Source: CAKUIA01 sp044433115 | GTDB lineage: Bacteria > Verrucomicrobiota > Verrucomicrobiia > Opitutales > Intestinicryptomonadaceae | Assembly (NCBI GenBank): GCA_044433115.1 | Contig: JAWXTY010000041.1 | Coordinates: 1 to 8,234, forward strand | Reading direction: 5' to 3' | DNA: 8,234 nt | Shown: positions 1 to 5,244 of the stretch, one piece after another | Layout: every line of letters begins with the position of its first letter | Position numbering within the stretch: position 1 is the first letter of the stretch | Made by a program: the position numbers and the translations under genes | The notes under the pieces: model-generated | What the model was told of the DNA's origin: nothing | Database searches by the model: none | Seen by the model: the letters and a program-made list of their open reading frames with translations, nothing else

Positions 1-58
1 CGTCTGAAGGGCAATCTAACGCCCCAAACAAAAATTTTGCTTACGCAAATTTTTGGCT
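1..58. repeat. Direct repeat copy 1, hairpin-forming
   Basis: This 58-bp unit recurs at 158-215 with a single difference (C at 44, T at 201). It contains two inverted repeats. One is GGGC, 8 nt, GCCC at 9-24. The other is a long AT-rich hairpin at 29-55, with arms CAAAAATTTTGC and GCAAATTTTTG (one bulged T) around a 4-nt loop. The only mismatch between the copies falls in that loop, so the stem is preserved. No coding potential is visible. It looks like a REP-like or non-autonomous intergenic repeat. It begins at the window edge, so the true left boundary may lie outside. The family is not recognised. Confidence 0.9.
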
Positions 59-157
59 TGCAAAGGGCTTGAAATCGCCCTTGATACTCTGCTTTGAGAT
101 TTTTTTGGACTCTCACGTATTAATATACGCTTCGACCCCAAAACAAAAGCAAATACT
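59..157. other. Non-coding spacer between the two repeats
   Basis: No gene is supported here. The spacer contains its own small inverted repeats: AAGGGC, 8 nt, GCCCTT at 63-82, and CGTAT, TAAT, ATACG at 116-129. The spacing of the first (6-bp arms, 8-nt loop) resembles the GGGC/GCCC element inside the flanking repeats, so the whole 1-215 stretch may be one structured intergenic element rather than two repeats around random DNA. A 14-nt string at 94-107 (TTGAGA followed by T7 and G) also occurs on the minus strand at 8134-8121. No promoter is evident. Confidence 0.5.
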
Positions 158-215
158 CGTCTGAAGGGCAATCTAACGCCCCAAACAAAAATTTTGCTTA
201 TGCAAATTTTTGGCT
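158..215. repeat. Direct repeat copy 2, hairpin-forming
   Basis: This is the second copy of the 58-bp unit at 1-58, matching at 57 of 58 positions and starting exactly 157 bp later. It keeps both inverted repeats (GGGC/GCCC at 166-181 and the AT-rich hairpin at 186-212). The sequence diverges straight after the shared GGCT, which marks the right boundary. The rest of the gene-free stretch (216-338) holds only the leader and terminator signals listed separately. Confidence 0.9.
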
Positions 216-246
216 GGCATTTTGAGGCGAGATTTTTGGCTAAAAT

Positions 247-279
247 AAGGGAATTTAAATGAAATATAGAGAAGGCTAA
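247..279 (+). promoter_or_regulatory. Possible six-codon leader peptide before a terminator
   Basis: An AAGGG ribosome-binding-like sequence at 247-251 is followed after 7 nt by ATG AAA TAT AGA GAA GGC TAA (259-279), a potential leader peptide MKYREG. Its last codons form the 5' arm of the terminator-like hairpin at 269-302, and its stop codon follows that arm directly. This is the geometry expected if a ribosome on the leader prevents terminator formation. So short an ORF can easily arise by chance, and no convincing promoter is visible upstream, so this is an inference. Confidence 0.3.
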
Positions 280-302
280 ATAAAAAGGCTTTCTCTTTTT
301 TT
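269..302 (+). terminator. Terminator-like hairpin upstream of the MFS gene
   Basis: Arms GAGAAGGC (269-276) and GCTTTCTC (288-295) pair over 8 bp with one G-T wobble, around an 11-nt loop, and are followed by seven T residues (296-302). This fits an intrinsic terminator on the plus strand. It may end a transcript from the left of the window or act as an attenuator. The 3' arm also pairs perfectly with GAGAAAGC at 323-330, so two mutually exclusive structures are possible. Read on the minus strand, that second hairpin is followed by CTTTTT, so it might also terminate leftward transcription. Confidence 0.6.
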
Positions 303-338
303 GCTTGCTAAATTTTTAAAATGAGAAAGCATTGAATA

Positions 339-1526
339 ATGCAAAAAGCAAATGGAGGATTTTTAATTAATATATTGCTTGCCTTGGCTATTGCTCATGG
401 CATTAATGATGGTATGCAATCACTCGTAATCTCTAATTACGCTGTCATTAAAGAACATCTAAATTTAACTTACACTCAAATTGGCATAATTGCATTCGTT
501 TACCAATTCTCTTCCTCACTCCTTCAGCCTGCGTTTGGCTATCTCTTCGATAGAAAACCTATCGTTTGGCTTCTCCCTTTTGGGCAGATTTCAACTATGA
601 TTGGGCTTTTGTTGATAGCCTATGGCAACTCTATGAATGTTATGCTCCTTGCCGTATTCTTTGCAGGTATGGGTTCTGCCATTCTTCACCCTCTTGCTGC
701 TAAAATGACTTCCCTTTCAGCAGGCAATCGAAAGGGCTTTGCTCAATCTATCTTCCAATTAGGAGGCACTGTAGGTTTCTCTCTTGGACCTTTGCTTGCT
801 GCCCTTGTCGTCAGAGACCTAAGCGACATAGCCAAGCTCTCAGTTGTCGCCATCTTTGCCTTTATAATACTCATTCCATCTTGCAGGTGGTACAACGCTG
901 AGCTACTTAAACCTAAGCCAAAAAAGTCAAGTGAAGTAGTTATGCTAAATGACGTTATCCTAACGAAATTTAAGATTACTGCAATATTTTCCCTCTTGAT
1001 ATTTTTGATATTTTCCAAGAATTTCTATCTAACAAGTTTTTCTTATTACTATACATTTTACTTGATGGAAAAGTTTGCAATGAGCTTAGCAAATGCACAG
1101 CTTTTACTATTCATATTCTTATTTTCCAACGCAATAGGCTTGCTTTTAGGGGGTATAGTTAGTGATAAATATGGGCGAAAAATGGTTATATGTCTATCCT
1201 TTGTTTGCTCTGCACCTTTTGCCTTAATTATGCCTTATGCCTCATTGGCTGGCACAGTGATTTTAAGTGTAATCATAGGTTTAATAATATCTTCAGCCTT
1301 TTCTGCAATATTATTATATGCTCAAGCTCTTATGCCAAGTAGGGTAGGTTTTGTATCTGGGGTATTCTTTGGAGTAGCCTTTGGTTTTGCTGCAATATCA
1401 TCTGCAGCCTTAGGCAAGATTGCCGACTTAAAGGGTATAGATTTCGTATATCACTTATGTGCCTTTATGCCTCTCTTGGGTATCTTTGGCTTCTTGCTCC
1501 CTAAAATTAGAAATCTTAAGAGATAA
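339..1526 (+). CDS. MFS exporter, fosmidomycin-resistance (Fsr) type
   Basis: This is a 395-residue inner-membrane transporter of the major facilitator superfamily with about 12 hydrophobic segments and a central hydrophilic loop near residues 185-212. Family-typical stretches are HGINDGMQ (20-27), the loop 2-3 signature GYLFDRKP (67-74), ILHPLAAK (115-122), AQSIFQLGG (135-143) leading to GPLLAALV, and the loop 8-9 signature GGIVSDKYGRK (271-281). This pattern matches Fsr, a drug/H+ antiporter family whose E. coli member exports fosmidomycin. The physiological substrate here is unknown. The start places HGIND in the first membrane helix, as in relatives. No good Shine-Dalgarno precedes it. 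Codon use changes abruptly near residue 200: CTT or CTC supplies 19 of 30 leucines before it but 7 of 31 after it. It is separated from purT by 40 bp. Confidence 0.88.
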   Translation: MQKANGGFLINILLALAIAHGINDGMQSLVISNYAVIKEHLNLTYTQIGIIAFVYQFSSSLLQPAFGYLFDRKPIVWLLPFGQISTMIGLLLIAYGNSMNVMLLAVFFAGMGSAILHPLAAKMTSLSAGNRKGFAQSIFQLGGTVGFSLGPLLAALVVRDLSDIAKLSVVAIFAFIILIPSCRWYNAELLKPKPKKSSEVVMLNDVILTKFKITAIFSLLIFLIFSKNFYLTSFSYYYTFYLMEKFAMSLANAQLLLFIFLFSNAIGLLLGGIVSDKYGRKMVICLSFVCSAPFALIMPYASLAGTVILSVIIGLIISSAFSAILLYAQALMPSRVGFVSGVFFGVAFGFAAISSAALGKIADLKGIDFVYHLCAFMPLLGIFGFLLPKIRNLKR

Positions 1527-1530
1527 AATA

Positions 1531-1559
1531 TTGACAAGGCTTTTTTTAATATAGATACT
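1531..1559 (+). promoter_or_regulatory. Candidate sigma-70-like promoter of purT
   Basis: A perfect TTGACA (1531-1536) is followed after 17 nt by GATACT (1554-1559, 4 of 6 matches to TATAAT). Transcription would start around 1566, directly before the purT ATG at 1567, giving a leaderless or nearly leaderless message. This agrees with the absence of a Shine-Dalgarno. An alternative -10, TATAGA at 1550-1555, has only a 13-nt spacer. The site is predicted from motif match alone. Confidence 0.45.
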
Positions 1560-1566
1560 CATCATT

Positions 1567-2751
1567 ATGACAAAAATAGGTACTGTTTTCAAGAATAGCA
1601 CTACTAAGGCGATGCTTTTAGGTAGTGGCGAATTGGGCAAAGAAGTTGCTATAGAGCTTAAGCGTCTTGGCGTAGAAGTCATTGCTGTAGATAAATATGC
1701 AAATGCTCCTGCTATGCAAATTGCAGACAGAAGTTATGTTGTATCTATGCTAGATGGCAAAGCTTTAGAAGAAATTATAAAGTCAGAAAAGCCTGACTAT
1801 GTTATCCCTGAAGTTGAGGCTATTGCGACATCTAAGCTATTAGAGCTTGAAGAGCAAGGCTTTAAGGTTGTCCCTACTGCAAAGGCAGTAAATTTCACTA
1901 TGAATAGGGAAAATATCAGAACTCTTGCAGCCCAAGATTTGGCTATGAAAACATCGTCATATCTCTTTGCTGACACGAAGCAAGACTTTGATGAGGCTGT
2001 AGCTAAAATTGGCTATCCTTGTATAGTAAAACCTATAATGAGTTCTTCTGGACACGGGCAAAGTATGCTTAAGAGCGAGGCTGATATAGAAAGTTCTTGG
2101 GAATATTCTCAAAGTGGAGGGCGTTCTGGAGCTGGTAAAGTTATAGTAGAAGGCTTTGTTGACTTTGATTATGAGATTACTCTTTTGACAGTGCGTCATA
2201 GTGCAGGCACTGCCTTTTGTGCTCCTATAGGGCATAAGCAAGTTGATGGCGACTACAGAGAAAGTTGGCAAGCTACTGAAATGTCTGCAAAGGCTATAGA
2301 GCAAGCTCAAGACTATGCTAAAAAGATTACAGATGCACTAGGAGGCTATGGTATATTTGGCGTAGAGCTATTTATCAAGGGCGACGAAGTTATATTTAGT
2401 GAAGTTTCGCCAAGACCACACGACACTGGAATGGTTACAATGATTTCGCAAAATCTATCTCAATTTGCACTGCACGCAAGGGCAATATTGGGTATCCCCG
2501 TCAATCATATTGAGCAACTTGGAGCTAGTGCGAGCAGGGCAGTGGTTATTGAGGGTAATTACGACAATGTAGTCTTTAAGAATGTAGATAAGGTTTTAGA
2601 TAGGAAAAATACAGATATGCGTATTTTTGGCAAACCTGAAGTTCGAGGACATAGGCGTATGGCTGTTTTGTTGGCGAAGGCTTCTAGCATTGCTGAAGCT
2701 AGGCAGATAACTGGGGATATGTTGTCTGACTTAGAAGTCGAGCTTAGTTAA
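1567..2751 (+). CDS. purT: Formate-dependent phosphoribosylglycinamide formyltransferase
   Basis: PurT makes formylglycinamide ribonucleotide from GAR, formate and ATP, the folate-independent version of the third step of purine synthesis, in the cytosol. The 394-residue protein aligns with E. coli PurT (392 aa) almost without gaps. Visible ligand residues by family numbering are E22-L23 and E82 (GAR), R114 and K155 (ATP), the ATP-grasp loop at 160-165, E195 and E203, E267 and E279 (metal), D286, K356 and R363-R364. The loop reads SSGHGQ, where E. coli has SSGKGQ. The start matches the E. coli start exactly. There is no Shine-Dalgarno, and a candidate promoter abuts the ATG. The downstream AEC gene starts 2 nt after the stop, so purT probably heads a five-gene transcript. 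Identification is secure. Confidence 0.97.
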   Translation: MTKIGTVFKNSTTKAMLLGSGELGKEVAIELKRLGVEVIAVDKYANAPAMQIADRSYVVSMLDGKALEEIIKSEKPDYVIPEVEAIATSKLLELEEQGFKVVPTAKAVNFTMNRENIRTLAAQDLAMKTSSYLFADTKQDFDEAVAKIGYPCIVKPIMSSSGHGQSMLKSEADIESSWEYSQSGGRSGAGKVIVEGFVDFDYEITLLTVRHSAGTAFCAPIGHKQVDGDYRESWQATEMSAKAIEQAQDYAKKITDALGGYGIFGVELFIKGDEVIFSEVSPRPHDTGMVTMISQNLSQFALHARAILGIPVNHIEQLGASASRAVVIEGNYDNVVFKNVDKVLDRKNTDMRIFGKPEVRGHRRMAVLLAKASSIAEARQITGDMLSDLEVELS

Positions 2752-2753
2752 AC

Positions 2754-3716
2754 GTGGATTGGTCATTTTCTATCAACGCACTCTTTGCTACTATACCTGT
2801 ATATATACTTGTTGTAGTTGGCTTTTTTGCGAGAAAAAGAGAGATTATCTCAGCTCCTGCAACTACTTCTCTAAGCAAGTTTAGTATAGATATAGCAATT
2901 CCTTGCTTCATATTATACAATATGCTCAGGAACGATAAGCTCAGGGATATAGGCTTGAGCCTCAGTGCTATGAGCGTTGGTGCAGGTAGCTTAATTTTGG
3001 GTATAGCTGTTTCTCTATTTATGGCAAGATTTGTCTTGGGGCTAAAAGTTGGCACAAATTTACGTACATTTGGGGCAAGCACTGGCGTTCAAAATTATGG
3101 TTTTTTTGTGCTTAGTGTGCTTCTTTTGCTCTTTGATACAAATGGGGCAGACTCGCAAATTATGGGGGTAGCCTTAGTTCACAATGTGGGTTGCGACTTA
3201 ATGTTTTGGTCTTTGTGCTTTTTATTATTGGCACAAGGCGTGCCTTTTAGCTTAAAGTTATTTTTGAAAGCTCCGATTATTGCAGTATTCGTGGGTTTAT
3301 TCTGCGTGTGGACTCATTTAAACGACTTCGTGCCAGACTTTCTTATGAATGCTTTCTATTTGATAGGTTGTGCTGCCATACCTCTAAGTTTAATGCTTTT
3401 TGGGGCTATGTTGTATGAGTCTTGGTCTTTTGAGTCTTTCAATTTCAAGTTAGTTGGCTTTGCTGTATTTCTAAGAATGTTGCTTTTGCCTGCAATAATG
3501 TTGGGCTTTGCTTATATATTACCAGTTGCGAAAGAGTTGAAATATATAATAATTTTGCAAGCTGCCGCCCCTGCTAGTATGACTACTGCTGTTTTAGCTA
3601 AATACTTTTCGGGCGACCCAAAGTTATCCATACACATAATTTTTGCAACTTTAGTAGTTGCCCTAATCACTTTGCCAATTTGCTTAGCTATAGGTTTTAA
3701 TTATATAATATTATGA
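2754..3716 (+). CDS. AEC family transporter (auxin efflux carrier type)
   Basis: This 320-residue integral membrane protein has about ten hydrophobic helices arranged as two repeats, typical of the AEC (auxin efflux carrier/malate permease) branch of the BART superfamily. Supporting features are the first helix PVYILVVVGFFARKR (15-29), a proline-broken helix IAIPCFILYN (47-56), the GVQNYGFFVLS stretch (111-121) at the place where relatives have an Asn/Gly-rich crossover, and the C-terminal LQAAAPASMTTAVLAKYF segment (268-285). Bacterial AEC proteins carry dicarboxylates or other organic anions; the substrate cannot be told from sequence. Translation starts at a GTG only 2 nt after the purT stop, so it is probably translationally coupled. 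Its TGA overlaps the ATG of the next gene (ATGA). No link to auxin is implied. Confidence 0.85.
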   Translation: MDWSFSINALFATIPVYILVVVGFFARKREIISAPATTSLSKFSIDIAIPCFILYNMLRNDKLRDIGLSLSAMSVGAGSLILGIAVSLFMARFVLGLKVGTNLRTFGASTGVQNYGFFVLSVLLLLFDTNGADSQIMGVALVHNVGCDLMFWSLCFLLLAQGVPFSLKLFLKAPIIAVFVGLFCVWTHLNDFVPDFLMNAFYLIGCAAIPLSLMLFGAMLYESWSFESFNFKLVGFAVFLRMLLLPAIMLGFAYILPVAKELKYIIILQAAAPASMTTAVLAKYFSGDPKLSIHIIFATLVVALITLPICLAIGFNYIIL

Positions 3717-4354
3717 AAATAGACACAATTTTATTTGATTTTGATGGCGTAATTGCTGACACTGAAAGTATCTATGGAGCTTTTTGGGACAAGCTTGCAT
3801 TGGAGTATAATGTTGGTATAGAGAACTTTTCTTCCAAGATTAAGGGCAGAATTTTGACTTCGATTTTGGGCGAGTACTTCACTATGTGTACTCAAGCTCA
3901 GATAGACAAAATTGAGGCAGATCTTGAGGATATGGAATTAAATATGCCCTTTGTATTTATAGAAGGGGCAAAGGACTTTTTGTTGCTTTTAAAGGACAAG
4001 GGCTTCAATCTAGCTTTGGTAACTAGTTCGAATATGCCTAAGATGAAAGTTGCCCTAAAGACCTTAGGCTTAGAGGATATATTCAAGGTTTTAGTTACTG
4101 GCGACATTGTTACAGAGGGAAAACCGAGCCCTATGTGCTACTTACAAGCTGCAAAGTTCTTTGATAAAGAGTCTCAGCAATGTCTCGTTTTTGAGGACTC
4201 TATCAATGGTATGAAGTCGGCACTTAATGCAAATATGCCACTCATTGCCTTAACTACTACTCTTAGTGAAAGCGAAATTGAGCCTTATACAAAAAATATC
4301 ATTACAAATTTTCTCGACAAAGAAGCAATACTCAAAATAATTCAATCTCTATGA
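3713..4354 (+). CDS. HAD hydrolase, beta-phosphoglucomutase-like (subfamily IA)
   Basis: This is a 213-residue cytosolic HAD-superfamily phosphatase or phosphomutase. Motif I is DFDGVIADTES (9-19), with nucleophile D9 and acid/base D11. The helical cap lies roughly between residues 17 and 85. Motif II is VTSSN (103-107), motif III is K137 in EGKPSP, and motif IV is FEDSINGMKSA (160-170), with E161-D162 binding Mg2+. The EDS-x-G-x-x-A-A-like motif IV is typical of beta-PGM, Gph and YqaB relatives, so the substrate is probably a small sugar or metabolite phosphate. Specificity cannot be assigned. It overlaps the AEC gene and thiS by 4 bp at each end (ATGA), which shows tight coupling. Its position next to thiS/thiF makes a thiamine-phosphate phosphatase role conceivable, but that is context-based inference. 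Confidence 0.88.
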   Translation: MKIDTILFDFDGVIADTESIYGAFWDKLALEYNVGIENFSSKIKGRILTSILGEYFTMCTQAQIDKIEADLEDMELNMPFVFIEGAKDFLLLLKDKGFNLALVTSSNMPKMKVALKTLGLEDIFKVLVTGDIVTEGKPSPMCYLQAAKFFDKESQQCLVFEDSINGMKSALNANMPLIALTTTLSESEIEPYTKNIITNFLDKEAILKIIQSL

Positions 4355-4554
4355 TTAACATAAAAGCAAATGGCAAGGATTATGAACTAGCAGAAGCGTT
4401 GACTATAGCAAAGTTCATCGAAAATTGTGGATATAAGCCTCAAAGGTGCGTAGTCGAATTTAATGGCAGGGCAATGCGTCTTGAAGAATTTGCAGATATT
4501 CTTTTGCAAGAGGGCGATGTCCTTGAAATTATGTCTTTAGTTGCAGGAGGCTAG
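4351..4554 (+). CDS. thiS: Sulfur carrier protein ThiS
   Basis: This is a 67-residue ubiquitin-like (beta-grasp) protein ending in the diagnostic LVAGG. The C-terminal glycine is adenylated by an E1-like enzyme and converted to a thiocarboxylate that donates sulfur, classically to ThiG for the thiazole of thiamine. The family pattern is also visible in VVEFNGRAMRLEEFADILLQEGD (34-56), which corresponds to the usual N-x-x-(V/I)-x-R-x-x-(F/W) and DGD segments. Length agrees with E. coli ThiS (66 aa). It overlaps the HAD gene by 4 bp (ATGA), and the thiF-like gene begins 3 nt downstream. The diglycine codons GGA GGC supply the Shine-Dalgarno for thiF. No thiG, thiH or thiC is in the window, so a non-thiamine sulfur-transfer role is not excluded. 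Confidence 0.93.
   Translation: MINIKANGKDYELAEALTIAKFIENCGYKPQRCVVEFNGRAMRLEEFADILLQEGDVLEIMSLVAGG
4545..4550 (+). promoter_or_regulatory. Shine-Dalgarno for thiF inside the thiS diglycine codons
   Basis: AGGAGG at 4545-4550 is a perfect Shine-Dalgarno, 7 nt before the TTG start at 4558. It lies within the last two sense codons of thiS (GGA GGC, Gly-Gly). It supports the TTG start of thiF, for which no nearby ATG is available, and implies that thiF is translated together with thiS. It is one of only two strong ribosome-binding sites in the window. Confidence 0.8.
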
Positions 4555-4557
4555 GCT

Positions 4558-5244
4558 TTGGATAGATACGCTAGACAATGTGCCTTGGAGGGCTTTGGCG
4601 AAGAGGGGCAAAATGCTCTCTCTAAGTCTTCTATAGCTTTGATTGGCACAGGTGGAGTGGGGTCTGCTTGTGTTGCTTTGCTTGCAGGAGCTGGTGTTGG
4701 GCGTATAGTTCTAATAGATGGCGATGTCGTTTCTATTTCCAATTTACACAGGCAAAGTATTTATAAGACAAGCCAAGTAGGGCAATCTAAGGCAGAGCTT
4801 GCAAAGAAATATGCACAAGAGCTAAACCCCAATATAAAGGTTGAGTGCTTTAGCGAATTTTTAAGTAGCAAAGAGGACTTTGCAAAGGCTATAGAAAATG
4901 TCGATTTGTGCATAGACGCAACAGACTCTTTCGCAAGTCGCTTTGCAATTTCAGAATATCTCAAAGAGGCAAATATCCCTTATATAATGGCAAGTGCTGA
5001 AAAATACCTTGCACAGATGGTGCTTTTTGGCGATGGCTTTTACTTAAATGACTTTATGCCTAATGGCGATTTTGCCAATGAAAAGCCTGCTAAATCTGCA
5101 ATATTTGCCCCAACAGCCCAACTTAGTGGAGTGTGGGCAAGTGGCGAAGCTATCAGTATTCTAGCAAAAGCAAAGAGCTTTGAAGCTGGTAAATTCCAAT
5201 ATTTTGATATGCAGCGAGGCAAGTTTTTCTCGACTAAATTTTAG
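4558..5244 (+). CDS. thiF: ThiF/MoeB/HesA-like E1 adenylyltransferase lacking the usual cysteines
   Basis: This 228-residue E1-like enzyme should adenylate the ThiS C-terminus using ATP. The canonical N-terminal part is complete: RYARQ (3-7), nucleotide loop GTGGVGS (30-36), DGD (54-56), SNLHRQ (61-66), catalytic K78 in GQSKAE, and DATD (120-123). The C-terminal third departs from the family. The CxxC pair after the VLFGDG strand reads FYLN, the second CxxC is absent because the protein ends early, and no cysteine sits in the crossover loop where E. coli ThiF has Cys184. The only cysteines are C8, C38, C97 and C118. Zinc binding and persulfide formation are therefore unlikely in the standard way. 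The start is TTG, supported by a perfect Shine-Dalgarno inside thiS. The stop overlaps the stop of elbB on the other strand. The family is secure; the exact partner is inferred from thiS adjacency. Confidence 0.85.
   Translation: MDRYARQCALEGFGEEGQNALSKSSIALIGTGGVGSACVALLAGAGVGRIVLIDGDVVSISNLHRQSIYKTSQVGQSKAELAKKYAQELNPNIKVECFSEFLSSKEDFAKAIENVDLCIDATDSFASRFAISEYLKEANIPYIMASAEKYLAQMVLFGDGFYLNDFMPNGDFANEKPAKSAIFAPTAQLSGVWASGEAISILAKAKSFEAGKFQYFDMQRGKFFSTKF

Noticed and set aside
1..215. Two repeats read as the start of a CRISPR array
   Set aside because: The units are 58 bp with about 100 bp between them and only two copies, the spacer itself contains inverted repeats, and no cas gene is nearby.
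222..246. A promoter in TTGAGG / TAAAAT upstream of the leader
   Set aside because: The -10 is reasonable but the spacer is 13 nt, and starting there would remove the leader's ribosome-binding site. It is too weak to list.
301..322. A promoter between the T-tract and the MFS start (TTGCTT with TAAAAT)
   Set aside because: The spacer is only 10 nt, too short for a sigma-70 promoter, and the T-rich context makes chance matches likely.
1957..2310. A 117-codon minus-strand open frame within purT
   Set aside because: purT is unambiguous across this region. The antisense frame has no recognisable motif or ribosome-binding site.
2744..3082. A 112-codon minus-strand open frame across the purT-AEC junction
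   Set aside because: It lies opposite the conserved N-terminus of the AEC transporter and resembles no family; it is a shadow frame.
3713..5244. Toxin-antitoxin or ubiquitin-like (CBASS/Bil-type) defence system built on the E1 and the ubiquitin-fold protein
   Set aside because: The small protein is a standard ThiS in length and tail, and there is no E2, JAB protease, nuclease or cyclase nearby. A sulfur-carrier role is simpler.
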